Source: Pseudomonas tohonis (GTDB taxonomy: Bacteria > Pseudomonadota > Gammaproteobacteria > Pseudomonadales > Pseudomonadaceae). Taken from it: a stretch of 64,000 nt of DNA. Under the pieces are notes generated by a model. It was not told the origin of the DNA. It did not search any database and worked only from the letters and a program-made list of their open reading frames with translations. The stretch covers positions 3,412,001-3,476,000 of the forward strand of contig NZ_AP023189.1 of NCBI RefSeq assembly GCF_012767755.2. Direction: 5' to 3'. The first letter of the stretch is position 1. Each line of letters starts with the position of its first letter. Of the stretch, positions 1 through 8,113 are shown one piece after another. The position numbers and the translations under genes are program-made.

Positions 1-2
1 AT

Positions 3-536
3 TACCTGGCGCTGGCGGCGCTGCGCTCGGTGGGCCGCAGCGGGCGCGATGCGACGTTCGTGTTCCTGCAGCCGGGGGAGTCCCGCGGCCTGCTGGCCAA
101 CGGCGGGGCGGATGCCTGGGCCACCTGGGACCCGTACACCAGCATGGTGCAGCTGGAAGGCGGCACGCGGGTGCTGGTCAGCGGGGAAGGGCTGTTCGCC
201 GGCAACATGCTGCTGGTGGCCAACCCGGCGGCGATCCGCGACAAGCCGGAGCAGCTGCGGGACTTCCTCCAGCGCGTCGGCCGCGCCTGGGACTGGGCCA
301 ACGCCCATGTCGAGGCCTTCTCGGCGATCCAGGCGCGCCAGAGCGGCCTGCCGCTGGAGGTGCACCTGCGCTCCAACCGCTACTCGCAACCCAGGCGGGT
401 GGACGTGGACGAGGCCCTGGTGCAGGACCTCGCCGACACCGCCCGGCTGTACCGGGACGAGGGCGTGATCGGGCCGGGATTCGAGGCTGAAAACCAGGTG
501 GATCGGCAATTCAATTCGACTCGACAAGTTCAATGA
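3..536 (+). CDS. ABC transporter substrate-binding protein, sulfonate/nitrate type (C-terminal part)
   Basis: The gene enters from the left edge, so its N-terminus is missing; the last 177 residues are present. The visible part reads as the C-terminal lobe of a periplasmic binding protein of the SsuA/NrtA/TauA group, with an A-W-A-T-W-D-P-Y motif followed by a predicted lobe holding a run of helices typical of the family. Such proteins capture aliphatic sulfonates or related anions for an ABC importer. No permease or ATPase lies to the right, so the rest of the transporter must be upstream or elsewhere. The flavin monooxygenase at 4152-5489 belongs to a family often linked to sulfonate use, but a separate gene set lies between them. 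Family call is fairly sure; substrate is not. Confidence 0.7.
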   Translation, partial: YLALAALRSVGRSGRDATFVFLQPGESRGLLANGGADAWATWDPYTSMVQLEGGTRVLVSGEGLFAGNMLLVANPAAIRDKPEQLRDFLQRVGRAWDWANAHVEAFSAIQARQSGLPLEVHLRSNRYSQPRRVDVDEALVQDLADTARLYRDEGVIGPGFEAENQVDRQFNSTRQVQ

Positions 537-805
537 ATGACGGTTGTAAGTTGCACGCCAGTTCAACTTTAAACTGTAACTTTCATAATCTTCATGCGTG
601 GCGTTAATAGTGATCCTGATTGAATTGAAATAAACCCGAATTAATTGGAAACAAAGTTTGGAGGCTAGAGAAAATCGATATTTCACAAGTGGTTGCGGCT
701 TGTTGAATATGCAGTTCAGGTGATCTCGGATCACGCATACATACCAGGCAGGGACGCCTGCCGTTAATACGAACGACAACTTCCAGGGATACGCGAGGAG
801 TCTTC
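537..805. promoter_or_regulatory. Intergenic region upstream of the oxygenase-cyclodipeptide synthase unit
   Basis: This 269-base gap is clearly AT-richer than its neighbours and holds no convincing gene. It must carry the promoter for the 806-2336 unit. Short inverted repeats occur near 721-735 (TGATCTCGGATCA) and 749-760, possible operator sites, but no known regulator motif was recognised. A good Shine-Dalgarno (GAGGAG) sits just before the ATG at 806. Confidence 0.4.
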
Positions 806-1582
806 ATGCTGACCACTACCACGGTCGAGGAATTGACCGCAGCGCATATACACGATGTTATCCACGCCCGCACTTACGGGATTCTCATAAAGGGCTTCGC
901 TTCGGCCGATACCGTGGCCCTGGCACTCGACCGCCTGAGCCGCCACGAACTGCGCGGTGCCTTCAGCGAACAGACCGAGTTCGTGCGCCTGGGCAAGGCC
1001 TATATCGAAATTGGCGACGAGGCCAGCCGGGTCGACTACCACGCCCAGGCCGTCACCAATATCCGCAAGATTCGCAGCGTGTTCAGCCCGTTGGCATCGC
1101 CCATCGACGAGCTGCGCCTGCTGCTCGACGAGGTCTGGCCCAAGGGCGCGCGGCTGCTGGATGTGAACGGCGAGAAGTGCTTCGTCGGCATCGCCCGCTT
1201 CCAGGGCAACGGCGTCGACCTCACCCCGCACACCGACAACCTGGAACGCAATGCGCCCCAAGACCACGAGCCGAAGCTGCTGACCCAGCTCTCCACCAAC
1301 ATCTACCTGCAGATACCCGAGGACGGCGGCGAACTGGAGATCTGGGGCATCCACCCCGACGAGATCGAGTACGACCGCCTGCGCGGCGAGCGCGCCTACG
1401 GCATCGAGCGGCACCTGCTGCCGCCGCCGGACCTGGTGATCAAGCCCGAGCCCGGCGACCTGATCTTCCTCAACCCCCGGCTGATCCACGCGGTGCGCCC
1501 CTCGGCCACCGCCACCCGGGTCACCCTCGGCGTATTCATCGGCTATTTCGGCGACGACCAGCCCCTTGCCTACTGGAGCTAA
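806..1582 (+). CDS. 2-oxoglutarate/Fe(II)-dependent dioxygenase
   Basis: A 258-residue protein with the features of a cupin-fold 2OG-Fe(II) oxygenase: an iron-binding H-x-D in the LTPHTDN segment near residue 142, and the distal His in NPRLIHAVRPS near residue 229, followed by an Arg placed to bind 2-oxoglutarate. Such enzymes hydroxylate, desaturate or otherwise oxidise small substrates in the cytoplasm. The ATG at 806 is preceded by GAGGAG. Only four bases separate it from the cyclodipeptide synthase gene at 1587, so the two are almost certainly co-transcribed and the oxygenase probably modifies the diketopiperazine. The HxD triad is complete, so it is a hydroxylase/oxidase type, not the HxG/HxA halogenase type. 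Substrate is inferred from context only. Confidence 0.8.
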   Translation: MLTTTTVEELTAAHIHDVIHARTYGILIKGFASADTVALALDRLSRHELRGAFSEQTEFVRLGKAYIEIGDEASRVDYHAQAVTNIRKIRSVFSPLASPIDELRLLLDEVWPKGARLLDVNGEKCFVGIARFQGNGVDLTPHTDNLERNAPQDHEPKLLTQLSTNIYLQIPEDGGELEIWGIHPDEIEYDRLRGERAYGIERHLLPPPDLVIKPEPGDLIFLNPRLIHAVRPSATATRVTLGVFIGYFGDDQPLAYWS

Positions 1583-1586
1583 AGAC

Positions 1587-2336
1587 ATGAGCGATGTGGA
1601 AGCGATCAACCTCAAGGCCTATTTCAACAAGGGTGGCGAAGAACTGGACTTCACCGGCAAGCGCTGCGTGCTGGCCGTGAGCGTGGGCCAGGAGTACCAC
1701 GAGGAGCAGAAGCTCAGCTCCACCGTGCACCTGATCAACAAGTCCGGCTTCAGCCGGGTGAAAGTGGTGGTGGCCGACACCCTGCAGCGCCACAACAAGC
1801 ACGGCAAATCCCCGGGCGAGGCGCTCTCCGCCTCGATCCGCGACGGCGACGCCTGGCTGGCGCGCAACCGCAAGTACCTGGCCGGCCTGGAAGCGCCGGT
1901 GACCATCAGCCGCTGGAACCAGGAACTGGCTTCCGACCGCTACGCGGAGTTGCGCCAGCAGGTGGACCAGCTCTACCGCGAGAGCGAGGACCTGCGCGGC
2001 GCCATCGAAGCCACCATCGGTGTGTTCATCGAGCGCCTCCGACTTCGCGACCCGGACGCCGACGTCGAGCGCGCGGCCGCCCAGTGCCGCGAGTACATCC
2101 TGGAAGAGGTGCCGATCATCCTCCCGCTGTGGGCGGAGGAGGGCTACGACTACGTGATCTACCCGCAGCAGATGACCAACGCCATGGCCACCGCCCGGCG
2201 CCTGCTGATCGAGCCCCACGCGCCGGACCGGGTGCACTGGCTGCCGCTGAAGTTCAAGAAGCGCGGCATCCCGATCCCCTTCACCCTCCCGGGCGCCGTG
2301 CACCCGGCCTGGGCGGGGAGTGCGATTGCGATCTGA
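1587..2336 (+). CDS. tRNA-dependent cyclodipeptide synthase, XYP subfamily
   Basis: A 249-residue protein that I recognise as a cyclodipeptide synthase: it would take two aminoacyl-tRNAs and join their amino acids into a 2,5-diketopiperazine. Visible signatures are the nucleophile Ser32 in AVSVGQEYH (AlbC Ser37), the D-T-L-Q-R-H-N segment around residues 64-70, the Y170-x3-E174 pair in EYILEEVP (AlbC Tyr178/Glu182) and Tyr192-Pro193 in VIYPQQ. Tyr-Pro at the last site together with a non-Asn residue three after the Ser places it in the XYP rather than the NYH subfamily. Length fits the family. It lies four bases after a 2OG oxygenase gene and upstream of an MFS exporter. Amino acid specificity cannot be read by eye. 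Confidence 0.85.
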   Translation: MSDVEAINLKAYFNKGGEELDFTGKRCVLAVSVGQEYHEEQKLSSTVHLINKSGFSRVKVVVADTLQRHNKHGKSPGEALSASIRDGDAWLARNRKYLAGLEAPVTISRWNQELASDRYAELRQQVDQLYRESEDLRGAIEATIGVFIERLRLRDPDADVERAAAQCREYILEEVPIILPLWAEEGYDYVIYPQQMTNAMATARRLLIEPHAPDRVHWLPLKFKKRGIPIPFTLPGAVHPAWAGSAIAI

Positions 2337-2389
2337 CTGTTCCATGAAGGGCGGCTTGCGCCGCCATCGCGAATGAATTCGCTCCCACA

Positions 2390-2545
2390 AAAACCTGTAG
2401 GGGCGAATTCATTCGCCCAGCGATGCACCGCATCGCCAACCGATCCCGGCACACAGCCTGAAGGTTGATGAACCACCTGTGGGAGCGGATTCATCCGCGA
2501 AAAATGCGCAGCCCTTCGGGCTGCCTGGGCGAATGAATTCGCCCC
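2390..2545. repeat. REP-like palindromic repeats
   Basis: The gap between the cyclodipeptide synthase and MFS genes holds several related short palindromes. GGGCGAATTCATTCGCCC is at 2402-2419, its reverse complement GGGCGAATGAATTCGCCC is near 2526-2543, and GTGGGAGCGGATTCATCCGCG is near 2479-2499. This is the REP style common between Pseudomonas genes. A compact hairpin (GCAGCCC-TTC-GGGCTGC, 2508-2524) may also end the upstream transcript. The repeats suggest that the MFS gene is a separate transcription unit. Confidence 0.6.
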
Positions 2546-2608
2546 AACCAGGGCCCCACGCCACACGGACGACGGCCTCCACCCCCTGTCATGACGGAAG
2601 GAGTTCCC

Positions 2609-4165
2609 ATGAGCGTTTTTGCGCAACAGCAACGCAAATGGTGGGCCTTGCTCGGTGTGAGCATCGCCAGTTTTCTCGGCTGCGTGGATTTCACCATCGT
2701 CAACACCGCGCTGCCGGCCCTGCAGGCCGACCTCGGTGCTTCGGTGGAAAGCCTGCAATGGGTGATCAACGGCTTCATCCTCGCGCTCTCCAGCGCCATG
2801 GTGCTGGTGGGCCGGCTGGCCGACCTGCATGGCCGCCGGCGGGTGCTGAACATTGGCCTCGCCGTATTCGGCCTGGCCTCCCTCGGTGCCGGGCTGGCCA
2901 CCAGCATCGATGCCCTGGTGGCCGCGCGGGTGGCCCAGGGGCTGGCCTGTGCGGTGCTGTACACGGCCTCCGGCGCCATCGTCTCGGCCACCTTCGCCGC
3001 CGAGGAGCAGGGCAAGGCCTTCGGCGTGCTGTTCGGCGTCAACGGCGTCGGCCTCGCCGTGGGACCGGTGCTTGGCGGGGTGATCACCAGCGCCTTCGGC
3101 TGGCAGTGGATCTTCCTGGTCAACGTGCCCTTCGTGCTGCTCAGCCTGGCGATCATCGCCCTGGCGGCGGACGAATCCCGTGCCGAGCAGGACGGCTCGC
3201 GGCTCGACTGGGCCGGTGCAGCGCTGCTGCTGGTGGGCCTGCCGAGCCTGGTGCTGGTGATCGTCCAGGGCGGTGCCTGGGGCTGGGCCTCGGCCACCAC
3301 CCTGGGCCTGATCGGCCTGGCCGCGCTGGCCTTCGTCGCCTTCGTCGCGGTGGAGCTGCGGGTGCGCGCGCCCATCGTCGACCTGCGCCTGTTCGCCAAC
3401 CGCCGCTTCGTCGCCGCGGTGACCGCCAGCTTCGGCCTGGCGCTGTTCTACTGCGTGGCCTTCTTCGTGATGCCGCTGTACCTGTCGCTGATCCGTGGCG
3501 AGAGCGTGCAGGCCAGCGGCCTGCTGTTGCTGCCCACCACCCTGGGCGTGGCGCTGCTGTCGCCGGTGGTGGGGCGGTTGGTGGATCGCAAGGGCCCGGC
3601 GCTGCTGATCCAGGCCGGGCTGCTGTTCTTCGCCCTGTCGGCCTTGCTGCAGGCCGGCTTCGCCGAGGGCACCTCGCTGCCCTACCTGCTGGGCGCCTTC
3701 GCGGTGATGGGGCTGGGTTGGGCCTGCATCCTCGGGCCGTCCACGGTGCTGGGCATCTCCTCGGTGCCGCAGCAGGTGGGCTCGGTGGCCATGGGCTCCC
3801 TGATGACCCTGCACAACGTCGGCGGCGGCCTCGGCCTGGCGGTCGGCGTGGGCCTCTACCGCGCATTCGCCGCCCACGCGCTGGCCGGCTCCACGGGCGT
3901 GGCGGCCGATACCGACTGGCTGGCCCGTGCGGCGGCCGCGCCGGAGCAGGGCGTGGCACTGCTGGGCGCGCACCTCGCACAGGCCCCGGAGGTGCTGCAG
4001 GGCTGGGTGCATGGCGCCTTCCTCCAGGGCTACCAGGCAGTGATGCTGTTCCTCGCCGCCAGCGTGCTGCTGGTCTGGGCCAGCGTCGCCCTGCTGCTGC
4101 GCGCCCAGGTGGCCGCGCCCGCCGAGGCGGCTGCCGAGCAGGAGCCCAGCCATGGCAAGGCGTGA
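2609..4165 (+). CDS. MFS drug exporter, EmrB/QacA (DHA2) type
   Basis: A 518-residue integral membrane protein with about 14 hydrophobic segments. It has the family start (LGCVDFTIVNTALPAL) and a G-R-L-A-D-x-x-G-R-R loop between helices 2 and 3 typical of proton-driven multidrug exporters. An ATG also lies at 2591, but the GGAAGGAG Shine-Dalgarno at 2596-2603 sits six bases before the ATG at 2609, which I chose. The stop overlaps the flavin monooxygenase start by 14 bases, so both are co-transcribed. Its position two genes after a cyclodipeptide synthase makes product export a reasonable guess, though REP repeats lie in between. The substrate is not shown by the sequence. Confidence 0.85.
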   Translation: MSVFAQQQRKWWALLGVSIASFLGCVDFTIVNTALPALQADLGASVESLQWVINGFILALSSAMVLVGRLADLHGRRRVLNIGLAVFGLASLGAGLATSIDALVAARVAQGLACAVLYTASGAIVSATFAAEEQGKAFGVLFGVNGVGLAVGPVLGGVITSAFGWQWIFLVNVPFVLLSLAIIALAADESRAEQDGSRLDWAGAALLLVGLPSLVLVIVQGGAWGWASATTLGLIGLAALAFVAFVAVELRVRAPIVDLRLFANRRFVAAVTASFGLALFYCVAFFVMPLYLSLIRGESVQASGLLLLPTTLGVALLSPVVGRLVDRKGPALLIQAGLLFFALSALLQAGFAEGTSLPYLLGAFAVMGLGWACILGPSTVLGISSVPQQVGSVAMGSLMTLHNVGGGLGLAVGVGLYRAFAAHALAGSTGVAADTDWLARAAAAPEQGVALLGAHLAQAPEVLQGWVHGAFLQGYQAVMLFLAASVLLVWASVALLLRAQVAAPAEAAAEQEPSHGKA

Positions 4166-5489
4166 CGGTCGCCTGCGCCTGGGGGCCTTCCTCTCCGGCT
4201 CCGGCGCCCATGCCGGCAGCTGGCGCCACCCCCGGGCGGACGCCGACGCCTCGATCAACTTCGAGCGCTACCGGCACTACGCCCAGACCCTGGAGCGCGG
4301 GCGCTTCGATGCGCTGTTCCTCAACGACAACGTGGCAGTGGGCGAGCTGGACCCGCGTGTGCTGCGCAGCAGCGCCTACAGCCTGCGCTGGGACCCCCTG
4401 ACCCTGCTGCCGGCGCTGGCGGTGACGACCCGGCACATCGGCCTGATCGCCACCGCCAACACCAGCTACAACGAGCCCTACACCATCGCCCGCAAGTTCG
4501 CCTCGTTGGATCACCTGTCCGGCGGGCGTGCCGGCTGGAACCTGGTGACGGCGCTGATCGGCGGGGAGAACTTCAACCGCGCCGAGCACCTGCAGCATGC
4601 CGACCGCTACGCGCGCGCCGGGGAGTTCTTCGAGGTGGTCACCGGGCTCTGGGACAGCTGGGCGGACGACGCCTTCCCCCTGGACAAGGCCTCCGGCACC
4701 TGGCTGGAACCGGCGCGCATGCGCGTGCTGGACCACGAAGGCGAGCACTTCCGCGTGCGTGGCCCGTTGAATGCACCCCGGCCGCTGCAAGGCTGGCCGG
4801 TGATCGCCCAGGCAGGCTCCTCCGAAGCCGGCCGCGCCCTGGCGGCGCGCACCGCCGAGCTGGTGTTCACCGCCCAGCAGACCCTGGAGGAGGGCAAGGC
4901 CTTCCATGCCGATATCCACCAGCGCCTGGCGTTGGCCGGGCGCGAGGAGGGTGAACTCAAGGTGTTCCCCGGCCTGGCCCCGGTGGTGGGGCGCACCGCC
5001 AGCGAGGCGCAGGAGAAGCACGAGGAATTGCAGGCGCTGGTGGACCCGGAGGCGGCGCTCAAGGCGCTGTCCTTCCTGCTGGACATCGGCATCGACCTGG
5101 AACGCCTGCCGCCGGACGCGCCCGTGGTATTGCCCGATCCCTTGCCAGTCACCGAACGCCACAAGAGCCGCCAGCAACTGGTGATCGACCTGATCCGCCG
5201 CGAGAAACCCACCGCCGCACAGCTGCTGCGCACGCTCGGTGCCGGCGGCCATCGCCTGCTGGTGGGCACGCCGAGCCAGATAGTCGAGGAGATGGCCTGC
5301 TGGTACGAAGAGCGCGCGGCGGATGGCTTCAACCTGCTGTTCACCCACCTGCCGGGCGGGCTGGAGGACTTCGTCGACCTGGTGATCCCCGAGCTGCAGC
5401 GTGTGGGGCTGTTCCGCCGCGAGTACGAAGGCCGCACCCTGCGCGAAAACCTCGGCCTGGAACGCATCGCCAACCGGCATTTCGCCTAG
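4152..5489 (+). CDS. LLM-class flavin-dependent monooxygenase (NtaA/SnaA/DszA type)
   Basis: A 445-residue TIM-barrel enzyme of the bacterial luciferase superfamily, in the NtaA/SnaA/DszA branch that uses FMNH2 from a partner reductase. The strongest marker is YTIARKFASLDHLSGGRAGW followed by NLVT near residues 115-137, and the length fits the branch. Relatives oxidise nitrilotriacetate, dibenzothiophene sulfone, alkyl sulfonates or natural product intermediates such as pristinamycin IIA. It overlaps the MFS gene by 14 bases. It could tailor a secondary metabolite, or belong to sulfur scavenging with the sulfonate-type binding protein at the left edge. No flavin reductase gene is nearby. Confidence 0.85.
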   Translation: MARRDGRLRLGAFLSGSGAHAGSWRHPRADADASINFERYRHYAQTLERGRFDALFLNDNVAVGELDPRVLRSSAYSLRWDPLTLLPALAVTTRHIGLIATANTSYNEPYTIARKFASLDHLSGGRAGWNLVTALIGGENFNRAEHLQHADRYARAGEFFEVVTGLWDSWADDAFPLDKASGTWLEPARMRVLDHEGEHFRVRGPLNAPRPLQGWPVIAQAGSSEAGRALAARTAELVFTAQQTLEEGKAFHADIHQRLALAGREEGELKVFPGLAPVVGRTASEAQEKHEELQALVDPEAALKALSFLLDIGIDLERLPPDAPVVLPDPLPVTERHKSRQQLVIDLIRREKPTAAQLLRTLGAGGHRLLVGTPSQIVEEMACWYEERAADGFNLLFTHLPGGLEDFVDLVIPELQRVGLFRREYEGRTLRENLGLERIANRHFA

Positions 5490-5509
5490 CGCGGCCAGGC
5501 TGTCGGAAT

Positions 5510-5529
5510 GCCCGGACTGCTATCCGGGC
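5510..5529 (+). terminator. Hairpin after the monooxygenase gene
   Basis: GCCCGGA-CTGCTA-TCCGGGC forms a perfect seven-pair stem 20 bases after the stop codon at 5489. There is no clear T-run, so it may be a weak terminator or an mRNA-stabilising hairpin. Confidence 0.45.
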
Positions 5530-5600
5530 GTTCCGCTCCGACGTGGTGATCGCGGCCGAAGAGCGGTAGATTTCCCGCTTTCATCACGGAGCGGCAGCAC

Positions 5601-5723
5601 ATGGACAACCCTTTCCAATCCCCGACCACCGATGTCCCCACGGAGAAGGGCGGTAGCACGTCGAGCCCGGCATCCCTCGCGCTGCGCCTGGCGATCCTGG
5701 CGTTCCCCATCGAGCAGGCGTGA
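5601..5723 (+). pseudogene. Truncated paralogue of the membrane protein at 13396-13806
   Basis: This 40-codon frame starts MDNPFQSPTTDV and continues through SLALRLAILAF. It is clearly the same as the first part of the intact 136-residue membrane protein at 13396 (MDNPFQPPAADA ... SIALRLAILAF). After the shared stretch it stops at a TGA, and the membrane segments are missing. The leader before the ATG is also alike in both places (a CCGCTTTCA motif, then GGAGC). The fragment is therefore a decayed or partly copied duplicate, truncated just before the next gene at 5730. Confidence 0.65.
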
Positions 5724-5729
5724 CCGAAC

Positions 5730-6500
5730 ATGGGCGCCTGGGGCACGGGGCTGTATTCCGATGACACGACCTGTGATGTACGGGATGACTACATCCAGCA
5801 CCTGAAGCACGGGCTTTCCCACGGCGAAGCCTGCCAGAAGGTCCTGGGCCGCCATGCCGCACGGCTGGGCGAGCCTGAGGTGGCCTGCCTGGTGTACGTC
5901 GCCCTGGCCGACACGGCCTGGAAGTACGGCCGGCTGGACGAGACGCTCAAGGACAAGGCGCTGTCGCTGCTGCGCGCGGGCGGGGACCTGGCCGTGTGGG
6001 AGCGCGATGCGCCCCGGGATGTGCCGGCCCGTCGCAAGACCCTCAAAGCGCTCGAAGCCAGGCTGGCTACCCCTCAGCCGGCGGAAAAGCCTGTGAAGGT
6101 GTCGCCGTCCAAGCCCAGGAAGGCCCGTACCACGGCGCCTGTGGGCTCGGTCTTCTCGCTGACGTTGCCCAGCCAACGCCAGGTGCTGCTGGTCCTGGTG
6201 GGCTTCGTCGAGCTGGAGAAGAGCATCGACCCGGTGTTCTCGGTCCTGGCGCAGCCCATCGCCTCAGCTGAATCACTGCCCATTCGAATCACTGGCGATG
6301 CCCCGACACTGGTGCTCTCGAAAGGCTTTCGGCAGCCATTCCGGCACGTGGCCATCCTGCCCCGGGATGAACGAAAGGACATCCTCACCGGGCTGACGCC
6401 CCTGGACATCACCGTCGAGCCCGCGCTGCCGTTCCAGCGGGAGCACACGGTGTGGCTGGCATTGGGGCGCATTGCCAGTGAGGTCGACGCGCACCTGTGA
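5730..6500 (+). CDS. DUF4259/Imm26-like protein of unknown function
   Basis: A 256-residue soluble protein. Residues 1-20 (MGAWGTGLYSDDTTCDVRDD) match the opening typical of DUF4259-type proteins. After a basic Pro/Lys linker (about residues 110-135) a second domain begins with GSVFSLTLPSQRQVLLVLVGF-like strands that recall Imm26-type immunity domains. No toxin gene is adjacent, so an immunity role would be as an orphan. It starts six bases after the truncated fragment at 5601-5723; no strong ribosome binding site is visible. The first domain is reasonably recognised, the second is tentative. Confidence 0.55.
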   Translation: MGAWGTGLYSDDTTCDVRDDYIQHLKHGLSHGEACQKVLGRHAARLGEPEVACLVYVALADTAWKYGRLDETLKDKALSLLRAGGDLAVWERDAPRDVPARRKTLKALEARLATPQPAEKPVKVSPSKPRKARTTAPVGSVFSLTLPSQRQVLLVLVGFVELEKSIDPVFSVLAQPIASAESLPIRITGDAPTLVLSKGFRQPFRHVAILPRDERKDILTGLTPLDITVEPALPFQREHTVWLALGRIASEVDAHL

Positions 6501-6598
6501 AACCGGCGATGAGGGCGAACCTTTTCCACGATCAACGGATTGCCATGCAGGCCTGCTAGAAGGGCCTGACCGACCTCTGACACAAAGGAACTGTGCTG

Positions 6599-7327
6599 AT
6601 GAACAAGACTGTACTGGCCGCCCTGGCCCTGGTATTTCCGCTGCTGGCCAAGGCCGAACTGGCGGTGATCTTCGACGGTGCCGGCACCTGCGACGGCTGC
6701 GCGAAGACCGTCGCCGAGCTGTTGCAGAAACATCGCTACGACGTCCGCCTGGTGGATGAAGACCAACTCGGCGCCGAGGTGCTCGAGGACGCCGATCTCT
6801 ACGTACAGCCGGGCGGCTCGGACGACATCATGGACACCCTGTCGGAGCTGTCCGCCGGCCAGGTCCAGGCCATCCGCGACTTCGTCGCCCAGGGTGGCCA
6901 GTACCTGGGCATCTGTGCCGGCGGTTACCTGGCCGGGCGCTATGCCGACGAGAACGAAGGCGTCCCGGCCTTTGGCCTGATCGAGCTGGCCGAGGTCGAC
7001 CAGGAAATCCCGAAGGACAACGCGGCGCAGTTCATCTCCATCCAGCTGCCCGCAGGCCGCGAGCAACGCGACGTCTACTACCAGGCCGGCCCGCATTTCG
7101 GCAGCCGGCTCCCGGCTGGCGCCGAGGCGACGGCGTACTACACGAAATCCCGACGCATCGCCGCGCGAATCTCGTCCTACGGCAAAGGCACGGTCGGTCT
7201 CATCGGCCCGCATTACGAAGCGGACAGCGCCTGGTACGCCGCCGACGGATTACCGCCCGATGCGAAGCAGCACCAGGACCTCCTGATGGCGATGCTGGCG
7301 CAGATGAACGCGCGGCATGAGCCGTGA
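6599..7327 (+). CDS. Secreted BPL_N-type glutamine amidotransferase-like protein
   Basis: A 242-residue protein with a clear signal peptide (MNKTVLAALALVFPLLAKA). The mature part resembles the N-terminal domain of biotin-protein ligase-like proteins, a class I glutamine amidotransferase fold. It has the nucleophile elbow G-I-C-A-G-G near residue 105 and a later Y-Y-Q-A-G-P-H-F segment. The family is periplasmic and of unknown reaction. A GTG at 6593 is also in frame, but AAAGGA at 6584-6589 is better spaced for the ATG at 6599. It stands alone between the Imm26-like gene and an opposing ABC importer. Catalysis is not proven for the family. Confidence 0.65.
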   Translation: MNKTVLAALALVFPLLAKAELAVIFDGAGTCDGCAKTVAELLQKHRYDVRLVDEDQLGAEVLEDADLYVQPGGSDDIMDTLSELSAGQVQAIRDFVAQGGQYLGICAGGYLAGRYADENEGVPAFGLIELAEVDQEIPKDNAAQFISIQLPAGREQRDVYYQAGPHFGSRLPAGAEATAYYTKSRRIAARISSYGKGTVGLIGPHYEADSAWYAADGLPPDAKQHQDLLMAMLAQMNARHEP

Positions 7328-7419
7328 TCCGGCCCTCCGCCGCCGAGGTTGCCGGCTCGGCTTCGCAGGATGGGTATAGCTACGCGAACCCCATCAATCG
7401 TCGTCTCCGATATGCCCCA

Positions 7420-8112
7420 TCACCCTCGCGGGCGCGAAGCACCGGTGAACCGCGTCACCCAGCGCGCAAGCAGGTCGAGCCCTGCGCACAGCACGAAATA
7501 CACCAGCGCCACGAAGAGGAAGACCTCCGTCGGGTGCACCATCACCCGGTTGCTCACCTGGGTGGCGACGAAGGACAGCTCGCCGACGCCGATCACGTAG
7601 CCCAGGGAGCTGTCCTTGATCAGCGACACCCACTGGTTGAGGAAGGACGGCAGCATGATCGGCAGCGCCTGGGGCAGGATGATCAGCCGCAGCACCTGCC
7701 AGGGCCGCAGGCCCAGGGCGCGGCCGGCGTCCCATTGGCCCGGCGGCAGGCTCTGGATGCCGGCGCACACCGAGTGGGCGAGGTAGGCGCCGCCGATCAG
7801 CGACAGCGCGCAGACCACCGTGTCCAGCGCCGGCACGTCGATGCGCAGCAGCACCGGCAGCAGGAAGTAGCTCCAGAAGATCAGCATCAGCACCGGGATG
7901 GCGCGGAAGAACCCCAGCACCGCCAGCAGCACCAGGCGCGGCCGGCCTCCGAGCACGGCCAGGGCGGTGCCCAGGACCAGCCCCAGCACCGCCGAGGCGA
8001 TGCCCGAGAGCAGCGACAGCAACAGGGTCAGCGCCGCGCCGCCCAGGGGGCCGTCGGGCCAGGCGCCGAGCAGGAAGTAATCGAGGTTGTCGAGGATCAC
8101 CGAGAAATCCAT
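7420..8112 (-). CDS. Polar amino-acid ABC transporter permease (second)
   Basis: A 230-residue inner-membrane permease of the HisM/GlnP type. It carries the ATPase-coupling loop with the pattern DAGRALGLRPWQVLRLIILP and several hydrophobic helices. It pairs with the permease just upstream (8114-8839); only one base separates the stop of that gene from this start. The binding protein at 8963 completes the importer, but no ATP-binding subunit follows, so the ATPase is encoded elsewhere or shared. Confidence 0.85.
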   Translation of the reverse strand: MDFSVILDNLDYFLLGAWPDGPLGGAALTLLLSLLSGIASAVLGLVLGTALAVLGGRPRLVLLAVLGFFRAIPVLMLIFWSYFLLPVLLRIDVPALDTVVCALSLIGGAYLAHSVCAGIQSLPPGQWDAGRALGLRPWQVLRLIILPQALPIMLPSFLNQWVSLIKDSSLGYVIGVGELSFVATQVSNRVMVHPTEVFLFVALVYFVLCAGLDLLARWVTRFTGASRPRG

Positions 8113-8113
8113 C

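Noticed and set aside
1587..2336. Possible bicyclomycin cluster
   Set aside because: Only one 2OG oxygenase and no P450 are present, whereas that pathway needs several oxygenases.
2159..4258. Long minus-strand open frame (699 codons) opposite the MFS gene
   Set aside because: It is rich in Gln, Gly, His and Arg with no family motifs, typical of a GC-rich antisense shadow; the plus-strand MFS and neighbouring genes are clear.
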